From the NCBI GenBank assembly GCA_026645415.1, contig JAPEVH010000031.1, positions 1 through 51,286 on the forward strand: a DNA stretch of 51,286 bases. Direction: 5' to 3'. A program made the position numbers and the translations under genes. Origin of the DNA: Candidatus Electronema sp. GTDB taxonomy: Bacteria > Desulfobacterota > Desulfobulbia > Desulfobulbales > Desulfobulbaceae. The stretch's first letter is position 1, and each line of letters opens with the position of its first letter. The notes below the pieces were generated by a model, which saw nothing but the letters and a program-made list of their open reading frames with translations, did not search any database and had not been told where the DNA came from. Below are positions 1 to 7,599 of the stretch, piece by piece.

Positions 1-821
1 TTATTCGCACACTCCGCATAATTTGAACACGAGTCTCACGCCTTCCCAAGAGGCGGTCGTCATTGAGCTGCGGACGGCTCTGCTGCTTCCCATAGACGAT
101 CTCCTTGTTGTTACGCAGAAATTCTTGTGTCCGAAGATGTCACGCTCCGCTCTTGACCGCTGCTTGAGGCGGCACGGAATTTCAAATCTGAAGAAGCTGT
201 TCCCTGAAGAGGAGAAACAGGAAAAGCCGCTGAAAACATTCAAGAATTACAAGCCAGGCTTCGTTCATGCCGATATAAAATACCTCCCACAGATGCCAGA
301 TGAAGAGAGCCGAAAATATCTGTTCGTTGCCATTGACAGGGCGACACGATGGGTTTATATGGAAATCCACGCCTCGAAAACAGCGGAGGAAGCCCGCTCT
401 TTTTTGAAGAATCTCATTGAGAAGGCTCCGTTCGTCATTTCAAAGATTCTCACAGACAACGGCAAGGAGTTTACTGACCGGTTCTGTCCGACGGGTGAAC
501 GAGAGCCGACTGGAAAACATCTCTTCGATCAGGAATGTGCGGAACACAGCATTGAGCATCGCCTGATCAAACCGCGAAAACCGCAGACAAACGGCATGGC
601 TGAACGCTTCAACGGCAGAATTAAAGAAATTATTCAGCAGACTCGCTTTGAATCAGCCCAACAGCTTGAAGAAACCTTGATCAGGTATCTTGATATTTAC
701 AACGCGAATATTCCTCAAAGAAACCTCGGTCATGTCACGCCGATGGAGGCTCTCAGCAAGTGGAGGAAAACTCATCCTGACTTGTTTAAAAAATCGGAAA
801 GTAATCATCCGGGTCTTGACA
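1..821 (+). mobile_element. IS481-family insertion sequence, 3' part
   Basis: The left end lies outside the window, so only the distal part of the element is present. It carries a DDE transposase of the IS481 type. I place the right end at about 821 because GGTCTTGACA (812-821) is the reverse complement of a TGTCAAG-type tip like those I associate with this family, and because recognisable transposase sequence stops there. The boundary is an inference; the partner repeat cannot be checked. Confidence 0.5.
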
Positions 822-1009
822 ATTACCATCTTACCGGGCTACCAGAAAGCCTATCAGCAAGTAGTGAGCTGAGAGCGTATGGCCGAGGACAAAAACTGGC
901 AGCTCGCCTCAGAGCATTCCGGCTGCCTACTCCGGCTGCAGAACTTGCTGGAACGAGGGCAAGGTTTTCGCTTACTCATCCTTTCACACAACCGGCCCAA
1001 GTACCGTGA
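2..1009 (+). CDS. IS481-family transposase (5'-truncated by window edge)
   Basis: The frame is open from the first bases of the window with IS481-like sequence before any good start codon, so the true start lies upstream. A short helix-turn-helix part precedes the integrase core. The DDE triad is visible: Asp in HADIKYLP (codon at 272), Asp in LTDNGKEF (codon at 455) and Glu in MAERFNG (codon at 602). Family members normally end soon after the NHxG motif near 805-818. Here no stop follows and the frame runs about 190 bases past the presumed IS end, overlapping the start of the next gene. The final ~60 residues are therefore probably read-through of flanking DNA rather than native transposase. 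Confidence 0.85.
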   Translation, partial: YSHTPHNLNTSLTPSQEAVVIELRTALLLPIDDLLVVTQKFLCPKMSRSALDRCLRRHGISNLKKLFPEEEKQEKPLKTFKNYKPGFVHADIKYLPQMPDEESRKYLFVAIDRATRWVYMEIHASKTAEEARSFLKNLIEKAPFVISKILTDNGKEFTDRFCPTGEREPTGKHLFDQECAEHSIEHRLIKPRKPQTNGMAERFNGRIKEIIQQTRFESAQQLEETLIRYLDIYNANIPQRNLGHVTPMEALSKWRKTHPDLFKKSESNHPGLDNYHLTGLPESLSASSELRAYGRGQKLAARLRAFRLPTPAAELAGTRARFSLTHPFTQPAQVP

Positions 1010-2243
1010 CGGTTTGATCGCCTTGCTTCGGGAGGCGCAGCCAGACAGTGCCGTGCTTGATCTGAAGCAGCTTGACAGTATGGCTGCGTTTGAGGCCGCG
1101 TTGTCCCAACAACAGGTACGGCAGCTCCATCTGCTCAATCTCGAAAGCCTAAGCAAGGCGCAGCAGCAAGACTTTTTCAAAGGATTCAACTATCATCGGG
1201 AGCACATTGCCCGGAACTGCGGCGGCTTCCTGCTTTTTTGGCTGCCGGAGCATTTGGTTGCCAAGCTGGCGGTTGAGGCAGCGGATTTCTGGGCGTGGCG
1301 AGAACAGGTCTTTGATTTTAGTTTGCCGCTGGAGCCAGTGGAGCGGTTTTTATTCGATGATTTGGTCAAGAATAGAAACGCCGATGCTTCGATAAAGCAG
1401 AAGCGAATTAAAGAGATCGAAGACTTTCTCGCTTATTCTACCGAAGAGCTATCCCTGACCGCTGCTGACCTGAAACGGGAACTGGGTGATCTATACACGT
1501 CCATCGGCGAATACACCAAAGCTAAGAAGATGATAGAGACCGCGATTCATGAGTATGGCCAATTAGATGAGGCTTATACTCGTGGTGCTGTGCGTTCTGA
1601 TCTTGCTAATTTATTGGCTGATCAGGGAGAACTTGATCAGGCTCTGAACATACTGCAAGAACAGGTTCTACCGGTTGTTAAGCAGCTCGGCGATATATAC
1701 GCAAAGACCGTTACGATGGGCAAGATAGCGGACATTCTCTATGAGCGTGGCGAACTAGACGAGGCTCTGCGTATCCGGCAACAGGAAGTCCTGCCGATAT
1801 TTGAGCAACTCGGCGACGTGCGCTCAAAAGCGGTGACAATGGGCAAGATAGCGGACATTCTCTATGAGCGTGACGAGCTGGATGAGGCCCTGCGCATCCG
1901 GCAGAAGGAAGAATTGCCTGTTTATGAGCGTCTCGGTGAGGTGCGCGAAAAGGCCGTGACTATGGGCAAAATAGCGGATATCTTTAAGCAGCGGGGGGAG
2001 CTGGATGAGGCGTTGCGTATCCAAGAGCAGGAAGTTCTGTCCATCTTTGAGCGGCTCGGCGATGTTAGAGGTTTGCTGATTTGCCAAACTCAGATAGCCC
2101 GTTTGCTTCAGGACATAGATGCTAAAGCCAACAAAGACAAAATTGACGAGCTGCTGCGCCTTGCCTTGGCTGATGCCAAGCGGCTCAAGCTGCCGAAAGA
2201 TATCGAACGGATTGAAGGAATCATGAAAGAGCTGGTGGCATAG
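879..2243 (+). CDS. TPR-repeat protein with STAND-like N-terminal region
   Basis: A 454-residue protein of unknown specific function. Residues ~1-150 resemble the N-terminal domain of many bacterial TPR/STAND-type proteins, with the FWLPEHL and FWAWREQVF signatures, but I see no Walker A motif. Residues ~190-430 form TPR-like helical repeats. Three copies are close to identical, with a 41-residue period (MGKIAD...LDEALRI...LGDVR), and act as a protein-interaction scaffold in related proteins. The in-frame TGA at 870 limits the start to about 879. The gene begins ~58 bp beyond the presumed IS481 end and overlaps the read-through tail of the transposase, so its own promoter may have been replaced by the insertion. 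Confidence 0.7.
   Translation: MAEDKNWQLASEHSGCLLRLQNLLERGQGFRLLILSHNRPKYRDGLIALLREAQPDSAVLDLKQLDSMAAFEAALSQQQVRQLHLLNLESLSKAQQQDFFKGFNYHREHIARNCGGFLLFWLPEHLVAKLAVEAADFWAWREQVFDFSLPLEPVERFLFDDLVKNRNADASIKQKRIKEIEDFLAYSTEELSLTAADLKRELGDLYTSIGEYTKAKKMIETAIHEYGQLDEAYTRGAVRSDLANLLADQGELDQALNILQEQVLPVVKQLGDIYAKTVTMGKIADILYERGELDEALRIRQQEVLPIFEQLGDVRSKAVTMGKIADILYERDELDEALRIRQKEELPVYERLGEVREKAVTMGKIADIFKQRGELDEALRIQEQEVLSIFERLGDVRGLLICQTQIARLLQDIDAKANKDKIDELLRLALADAKRLKLPKDIERIEGIMKELVA
1716..2084 (+). repeat. 123-bp tandem coding repeat (41-aa TPR units)
   Basis: The string ATGGGCAAGATAGCGGA recurs at 1716 and 1839, with a one-base variant at 1962, exactly 123 bp apart. Long identical DNA stretches between units one and two point to recent duplication within the gene. 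Confidence 0.85.
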
Positions 2244-2249
2244 CTTTGC

Positions 2250-2433
2250 AAGGAGTGTTGCAAGGATTGCCAGCTCCTGTCGTATGTCTGCAAATAACTT
2301 TTTAAGGAGTGTTGACTCCTGTTCTTTCTTTATCAGAAGGTTTGCAACAAATATTTGCTCATGATAAAGAAGCAATAGTTTATTGCGTTCCTATGCTGGG
2401 AGATCTTGAAGGAGTGTTTGCTCATGATACTCC
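2250..2433 (+). repeat. Three GGAG...CTCC potential hairpins in a gene-poor gap
   Basis: The gap between the TPR and TMEM43 genes (2244-2525) contains AAGGAGTGTT three times (2250, 2304, 2409). Each is followed by a CTCC or ACTCC that could pair with it; the tightest is GGAGTGTTGACTCC (2306-2319). TTTGCTCATGATA also occurs twice (2354 and 2417), 63 bases apart. A 74-codon open frame (2309-2533) spans this, but its only starts (GTG/TTG) sit inside the Shine-Dalgarno-like AAGGAG, so I do not call it a gene. Confidence 0.4.
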
Positions 2434-2525
2434 TCTGAGAAGAACCTACAAAGAAAGAAAAACTGCTGTTCAAGGAAGAAAAACAGCGCAATTGATAAGC
2501 CGTCAGCAAAAAGGAGGAACGCATC

Positions 2526-3710
2526 ATGTCTGAAGATAGCTATACCGAGGTCACAAACCAATCATGGTTTAGTCGCATAGGCGATGCCTTTAAAGGCATC
2601 ATTTTTGGCCTGCTTCTCTTTGTCGTCGCCTTTCCGCTTCTCTTTTGGAACGAAGGGCGGGCGGTAAAAACCTACAAAACCCTGAAAGAGGGTGGCGGCT
2701 TAGTGATTTCTGTTCCAGCGGATAAGGTTGAGCCAAGTAACCAAGGTAAACTGGTGCATCTCACTGGCAAGGCCATCACTGAGGCAACGCTTGCAGACCC
2801 AGTATTTGGCGTATCTGCTAATGTTCTCAAGCTGCGGCGTGATGTTGAAATGTACCAATGGGAGGAAGAATCACATAGCACGACAGAGAAAAAGCTCGGC
2901 GGTGGCACAGAGACCAAGACCACCTATTCATACAGCAAGGGCTGGGCAGGCCATGCGGTCAGCTCCTCCAACTTCAAAAAACCATCAGGCCATGAGAACC
3001 CCGGTTCCATGCCTTATGCTGATGAGGAGCAGTTTGCAAACAAGGTTACGCTCGGAGCCTTTGAACTTCCGCACGAGTTGGTTAGAAAAATCCGCAATAC
3101 GCAGCAGCTCCCGGTCAACAGCAATTTTCCTTTACCTGCTGAATTAGCAGGACGAGCGCAGCTACATAACGGCGGCTTTTATCTTGGCGAGAATCCTTCC
3201 TCACCGCAGGTCGGTGATGTCCAAATTAAGTTTGAGATTGTACCGATGCAAGAGGTCAGTGTCATTGCCCAACAGGTAGGCAACAGTCTTGCGCCTTATC
3301 AAGCCAAAGCAGGCGGCACCATTGAGTTACTTGAGACAGGTACTAAAAGCGCGGATGCTATGTTCGAGAAAGCGCAGAGTGACAATACCATTTTGACATG
3401 GATGCTGCGTGCAGGCGGCTTCTTTCTGATGTTCATTGGCCTGAACATGCTCTTTAAGGTATTTTCTGTGTTAGCAGATGTAGTCCCTTTCTTTGGCAAT
3501 ATCGTTGGCGCAGGCACGGGTATTATTTCCTTCCTGATCGCAGGGGTTCTTTCCCTCATAACTGTAGCCGTGGCTTGGATAGTCTTCCGACCCCTGCTGG
3601 GAATCATCCTGCTGGCCGGAGCTATTGGATTGGTAGTCTTGGTTATAGTCAAGATGGGCCGGGCCAAGCAGCAGGCCGCTATGCCGCCACCCCCTCCGCC
3701 TGCGGCTTAA
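2526..3710 (+). CDS. TMEM43 (LUMA)-family membrane protein
   Basis: A 394-residue membrane protein matching the TMEM43 family, whose bacterial role is not established. One N-terminal membrane segment (about residues 20-40, ending PLLFWNEGRAVKT, a family hallmark) is followed by a large soluble region. Three or four hydrophobic segments then run from ~295 to 385, and the tail is proline-rich (PPPPPP). The region after YQWEEE, with KKLGGGTETKTTY, is also typical of the family. AAGGAGG sits 9 bases upstream of the ATG. The next gene starts 9 bases after the stop on the same strand, suggesting co-transcription. Confidence 0.85.
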   Translation: MSEDSYTEVTNQSWFSRIGDAFKGIIFGLLLFVVAFPLLFWNEGRAVKTYKTLKEGGGLVISVPADKVEPSNQGKLVHLTGKAITEATLADPVFGVSANVLKLRRDVEMYQWEEESHSTTEKKLGGGTETKTTYSYSKGWAGHAVSSSNFKKPSGHENPGSMPYADEEQFANKVTLGAFELPHELVRKIRNTQQLPVNSNFPLPAELAGRAQLHNGGFYLGENPSSPQVGDVQIKFEIVPMQEVSVIAQQVGNSLAPYQAKAGGTIELLETGTKSADAMFEKAQSDNTILTWMLRAGGFFLMFIGLNMLFKVFSVLADVVPFFGNIVGAGTGIISFLIAGVLSLITVAVAWIVFRPLLGIILLAGAIGLVVLVIVKMGRAKQQAAMPPPPPPAA

Positions 3711-3719
3711 AGAATATTT

Positions 3720-4712
3720 ATGAACAAGGTTTTAGTCACGGGCGGCGGTGGCTTCATCGGTTTGGCTTTGGTGCGCGAGCTGCGCCGCTTAGGTCGGGAA
3801 GTACGCACGTTTGGCAGAAATCGTTATCCTGCTGCCGAGGCTGTTGGTGCGCTCTGTGTGCAGGGCGACTTACGGGATGCGGTAGCGGTCAGCCAAGCAG
3901 CAGAAGGTTGTGACACTGTTTTTCATGTTGCGGCTCAAGCAGGCATTTGGGGGCCGCTGGCGGAATATCACGGTATTAATGTCCTTGGTACTCGCAATGT
4001 ACTGGCCGCTTGCCAAGAACAGCAGGTACCTGTTTTGGTCTACACTTCCACGCCTTCGGTGGTTTTTGATGGCCACGATTTAGAAGGCGCAGATGAATCT
4101 TTACCTTATTCCTCAAAACCGCTCTGCCATTACGCTGCCACCAAGATTATTGCTGAGCAGGAGGTGTTGCGGGCCAGTAATGAGCAGCTCCGAACAGCAG
4201 CTATCCGTCCGCATCTGGTTTGGGGGCCGGGTGACACCAATCTGATTCCTCGTTTGCTCGCACGAGGCCGAGAACGTAGCCTACGTATTGTTGGCGATGG
4301 CACAAACCGAGTCGACATTAGCTATATTGACAACGTGGTTCATGCCCATTTGTTGGCAGAAAAAAATCTCCACCAAAGCCGCACCGCAGCAGGGAAAGCC
4401 TTTTTCATTGGTCAGCAAGAACCGGTGCAGCTCTGGCCGTGGATTAACGATCTTTTTGCCCGCATGGACGTGCCGCCAGTCAGCAAGCAGATCAGCCTCA
4501 GTAAGGCTAAAGCAGTCGGCTGGCTGCTGGAAAAGGTTTATGCTACTTTGAAAATCGAACGCGAACCAAAGATGACTCGCTTTCTTGCCGAACAACTGGC
4601 CATGTCGCACTGGTTTAGCAGAAAGCAGGCAGAAAAGTTGCTTGGTTACACAGAACAGGTTGCAACTGAAGAGGGATTGGAACGACTGGTACACTGGCTG
4701 CGACAAAAATAA
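3720..4712 (+). CDS. NAD(P)-dependent 3-beta-HSD/OleD-type epimerase/reductase
   Basis: A short-chain dehydrogenase of the extended (epimerase/3-beta-hydroxysteroid dehydrogenase) type, 330 residues. The Rossmann motif TGGGGFIG is at residues 7-14, a Thr/Ser-rich catalytic strand follows (VYTSTPSVVFDG), and the Tyr-x3-Lys catalytic pair is in HYAATK. It most resembles sterol/3-oxoacyl reductases such as OleD, but no OleA, OleB or OleC gene is adjacent, so the substrate is open. A stop-to-start gap of only 9 bases suggests it is translated with the TMEM43-family gene. Confidence 0.8.
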   Translation: MNKVLVTGGGGFIGLALVRELRRLGREVRTFGRNRYPAAEAVGALCVQGDLRDAVAVSQAAEGCDTVFHVAAQAGIWGPLAEYHGINVLGTRNVLAACQEQQVPVLVYTSTPSVVFDGHDLEGADESLPYSSKPLCHYAATKIIAEQEVLRASNEQLRTAAIRPHLVWGPGDTNLIPRLLARGRERSLRIVGDGTNRVDISYIDNVVHAHLLAEKNLHQSRTAAGKAFFIGQQEPVQLWPWINDLFARMDVPPVSKQISLSKAKAVGWLLEKVYATLKIEREPKMTRFLAEQLAMSHWFSRKQAEKLLGYTEQVATEEGLERLVHWLRQK

Positions 4713-4844
4713 CCGTTCCCCTGCCTAGAGAAAAAAATCTACCTAGCAAATCACGACAAAATCTGCTACCGTTGTTTTTACTATGTGAGATTCTAACTTG
4801 CATTCAAGGTAGATAAACGTGTCATCTGCACAAGGAGGAGAGCA

Positions 4845-6101
4845 ATGGCATCTTTTATTACAGGTTCAGTAGGACAAGGTGGCGTAAACCATGCCGAAGA
4901 TGTCCGCACGGTTTATGCGTTATTTAATACAATCCTAGACAATCCTTTAGTCGTTACTGAGCAAGTCTCAGATGAGCTGATTCAGGCGATTAAAGATTTC
5001 CAACAACCCTTTCTCTCCAGTCCAGATGGCCGAATTGATGTCAACAGGGGAACATGGAAACGGCTTGTTGATGCTGCCGGATTGAGCAATCAAACAAGCG
5101 ATCTTTTAATTGGTACGGCGCAGGATAAAGAATTTGATGCCCAAGTGACGGCATTGGATTTAGAAGATAAGAACGCATATCAATTTACCTTTAAAACCAA
5201 AGGAACCTCTATCGGTTTTAAAGTCGCACAGACAGGCAAAAGAAACAGTGGCCTCTTTTTGCCGGAAAACTCAGCCACCCATCTTGAAGGAGAAGTCGTT
5301 GCCTACCGACTCTCCCGCCTCTTAGAAGTCAGCGATATATTCAATCCTGTTAGCTACTACACCCTGAAAAAAGACGCAATTCGTCGTTTCCGCCAGATGC
5401 TCAAATTAAATGAAAGCAATAAGTGGCGGCGGCAGAATACGGAAAGGATTCTCCAGAGTATCCGCGATACTCCCTCTTCGCTGGCTGGAATTTATAAATA
5501 TCGGCATAAAAGGCGGTCTCAGGCAGTAGATAGCCTGATTACTGCTAATGGCCTTAAAACCAGCCATCGCTTTGCCAAGCTGATCAATGCCCAAAGGCCA
5601 ATGCCTTCCTCGAATTCGGTCACTCTGGCCGGAATTTCACCAGACAAGCCTGAATATCCTGCGCCAAAAGAACGAGAAGTAGTTCTGGCACGCCAGCTTT
5701 CTATTATTTTCACTATGGATATGCTCACTGGCCAGTGGGACAGATTCAGTGGCGGGAATATCGAGGTCTATGCTCATAAAGACGGCAGGCTCCAATTTGT
5801 GGGCCGCGATAACGGCGGCAGCCATTTACTCTGGGGCTGGAATTGGTTTAATAAATATCGTGGCTGGCTAACCCGCTTTGACCGTAACTTGATTCAGGAG
5901 CTACGCCAGCTCAAGGCGTTCCTAGACGGCCAGACAGAGCAATTCAAAGGAATTAACTCCCAAGCGCTTTTTATAGAAGTCATTGGCTTAAGCAGTTTAA
6001 AAACCTACAAGGCATTCAAGGGAAAACTTGACACCTTTCTGGAAGAGCATGTTCAGGTCTGTGAAGATCGCTTTGGAGCAGATTGTTATTTCAGCGGCTA
6101 A
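4845..6101 (+). CDS. PG-binding-like module fused to HipA/Fam20-like kinase domain
   Basis: A 418-residue protein in two parts. Residues ~4-77 are the module shared with the next genes (SVGQGG, DVRTVYAL, DELIQAIKDFQQ, DGRIDV, TW), resembling a PG_binding_1-type three-helix fold. Residues ~105-415 carry features of the HipA/Fam20/PI3-4-kinase-like fold: candidate ATP-binding Lys126 (GFKVAQ), Glu150 in EVVAYRLSRLL, a catalytic-loop-like segment with Asp299 and Asn305 (GQWDRFSGGN), and a metal-binding Asp322-Asn323 (GRDNGG). The usual DRHxxN is changed to DRFSGGN. No signal peptide is visible. AAGGAGGAG precedes the ATG. The kinase assignment rests on motif order only. Confidence 0.6.
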   Translation: MASFITGSVGQGGVNHAEDVRTVYALFNTILDNPLVVTEQVSDELIQAIKDFQQPFLSSPDGRIDVNRGTWKRLVDAAGLSNQTSDLLIGTAQDKEFDAQVTALDLEDKNAYQFTFKTKGTSIGFKVAQTGKRNSGLFLPENSATHLEGEVVAYRLSRLLEVSDIFNPVSYYTLKKDAIRRFRQMLKLNESNKWRRQNTERILQSIRDTPSSLAGIYKYRHKRRSQAVDSLITANGLKTSHRFAKLINAQRPMPSSNSVTLAGISPDKPEYPAPKEREVVLARQLSIIFTMDMLTGQWDRFSGGNIEVYAHKDGRLQFVGRDNGGSHLLWGWNWFNKYRGWLTRFDRNLIQELRQLKAFLDGQTEQFKGINSQALFIEVIGLSSLKTYKAFKGKLDTFLEEHVQVCEDRFGADCYFSG

Positions 6102-6144
6102 GTTATACCGCGTCGCCTAATACCTTATTCAAAGGAGGAGCAGC

Positions 6145-7212
6145 ATGGCAAATTCGATCACTGATTCAGTAGGGCAAGGTGGCGTAAATCATCCTGATGA
6201 TGTGCGCACCGTGTATGCTTTGTTGAATAAGCTCTTATCCACGCCGCTGGCTGTCAGCGACCAGGTTTCAGACGAGCTGATTCAAGCGATTAAAAATTTC
6301 CAGCAGACCTTTCTCTCCCAGCCTGATGGCAGGATTGATGCGGGCGGCAGAACATGGCGAGAACTCGTCACCGCAGGAGAAACGCCAGAAGCAACAGACA
6401 TCAGTGCCTCAGTTGGTGAGGGCGGCCAGAATTTTCCTCAAGATGTCCGGCTAGTTTATGCCTTATTCAACAAAATCCTTTCACGACCTCTGATAGTCAG
6501 TGATCAGGTTTCAAATGAACTGATTCAGGCGATTAAGGATGTACAGAAAACCTTTCTCTCCCAGCCTGACGGCAGGATTGATGTGGGCGGCAGTACATGG
6601 AGGCGACTGACAACCCCAGCCGGAGGAACAGGCAAATCAGTCCTTCTTTCCTTTGATGATGGCCCGGCCCCAACAAGTGCCTTGCATTCCATTTTGGACA
6701 CCTTAGATCGCCACGGGATAAAGGCAGAGTTTTATGCCCTTGGCCAAGAGGTAGATAGTTTTCCCACTGCTGCTCAAGAAATTGCAAATCGGGGGCATAA
6801 GGTACAGAATCATTCCTACACGCACCCAAATCTGGCTAAATTGTCCAAGGGAGCTGTGCAGAAAGAACTGGAGAAAACCCAAGAGAGTATCAAAAAGGCG
6901 ACTGGAACTACACCAACGAAGATTCGCCCTCCCTTTGGTGCTGGTGGCTGGCGGCCCTATGATCCTGAGCTGGCAGCAGTTGCAGCTTCGCTCTCGCTCC
7001 ACATCCAGAACTGGGATATTGACACGGAAGACTGGAAATCGCCGAAAGGTATTGGGCCGGGCAAGCGGGCTATGATTCAACGGCAATTTCAGCGACAACA
7101 GCATCAGAACCTCTTCAATGTCCTGATGCACGTACTACCAGATACTGCTGATGATCTTGAGGAGTTTATTAGCTATCTCAAACAGTGGGGATTCACCTTT
7201 GCTCAACCATAG
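6145..7212 (+). CDS. Polysaccharide deacetylase with two PG-binding-like modules
   Basis: A 355-residue protein. Two copies of the shared module occupy residues ~4-76 and ~88-158, followed by a complete NodB domain (CE4 family) that removes N-acetyl groups from chitin- or peptidoglycan-type sugars. Visible motifs are SFDDGP (Asp171 and Asp172), HSYTH (His223 and His227, metal ligands), RPPFG, a WDIDTEDW segment, and MHV near the C-terminus. No signal peptide is evident, unusual for an enzyme acting on cell-wall polymers; it may need another export route. AAAGGAGGAG lies upstream of the ATG. The next gene starts within its last codons. Confidence 0.88.
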   Translation: MANSITDSVGQGGVNHPDDVRTVYALLNKLLSTPLAVSDQVSDELIQAIKNFQQTFLSQPDGRIDAGGRTWRELVTAGETPEATDISASVGEGGQNFPQDVRLVYALFNKILSRPLIVSDQVSNELIQAIKDVQKTFLSQPDGRIDVGGSTWRRLTTPAGGTGKSVLLSFDDGPAPTSALHSILDTLDRHGIKAEFYALGQEVDSFPTAAQEIANRGHKVQNHSYTHPNLAKLSKGAVQKELEKTQESIKKATGTTPTKIRPPFGAGGWRPYDPELAAVAASLSLHIQNWDIDTEDWKSPKGIGPGKRAMIQRQFQRQQHQNLFNVLMHVLPDTADDLEEFISYLKQWGFTFAQP

Positions 7213-7576
7213 TCGTTCTCGCAGACTCCTGTTCTTTTTCCTGTTCACGTTACTGCTGCTGACAGCTTGTGTCAGTCAGTCCCAAGAGCTGCACGAGGCC
7301 AGCAGCAGGTATAAGACAAACAAAGATTATGCCAGCCTTGTCGTACTGGTTAATCATCTCCACCAAGGCATGGCCCGCACGGAAGTAGAAGCCCTGCTTG
7401 GCCCGGCAGATTATTCGCCGCTGGCTGGGCAGGACTATTATGCTTCAGATCAGCGGGAGCCAGAGCAAGAAACAGGAAAAGAGCAGGTTGTCGGTTTAGT
7501 TGCAGAGTATCACGATAAACAGGGCAAGTTGACAGAGCAGCTTCAGCAGTTCTGGCTGGGTCATCTTGGCGAATAA
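7199..7576 (+). CDS. Small lipoprotein, BamE/SmpA-like
   Basis: A predicted outer- or inner-membrane lipoprotein of about 125 residues. I prefer the TTG at 7199, which gives a short basic N-terminus, a hydrophobic stretch and the lipobox LLTAC; the ATG at 7151 would add 16 residues with no ribosome site. The GMARTEVEALLGPAD motif after the signal matches the helix seen in BamE/SmpA-type small lipoproteins. It overlaps the end of the deacetylase gene and is followed 23 bases later by the next module protein, so it belongs to the cluster; an immunity-protein role is possible but untested. Confidence 0.7.
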   Translation: MLNHSRSRRLLFFFLFTLLLLTACVSQSQELHEASSRYKTNKDYASLVVLVNHLHQGMARTEVEALLGPADYSPLAGQDYYASDQREPEQETGKEQVVGLVAEYHDKQGKLTEQLQQFWLGHLGE

Positions 7577-7599
7577 AAAGCAGATTACAGGAGGAGTAA

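Noticed and set aside
2309-2533. 74-codon open frame before the TMEM43 gene
   Set aside because: The only starts overlap the Shine-Dalgarno-like sequence and there is no recognisable domain; kept only as a repeat note.
3720-4712. OleABCD hydrocarbon pathway
   Set aside because: The OleD-like reductase has no OleA/OleB neighbours, and the AMP-ligase at 10-13 kb is Aas-like rather than OleC.
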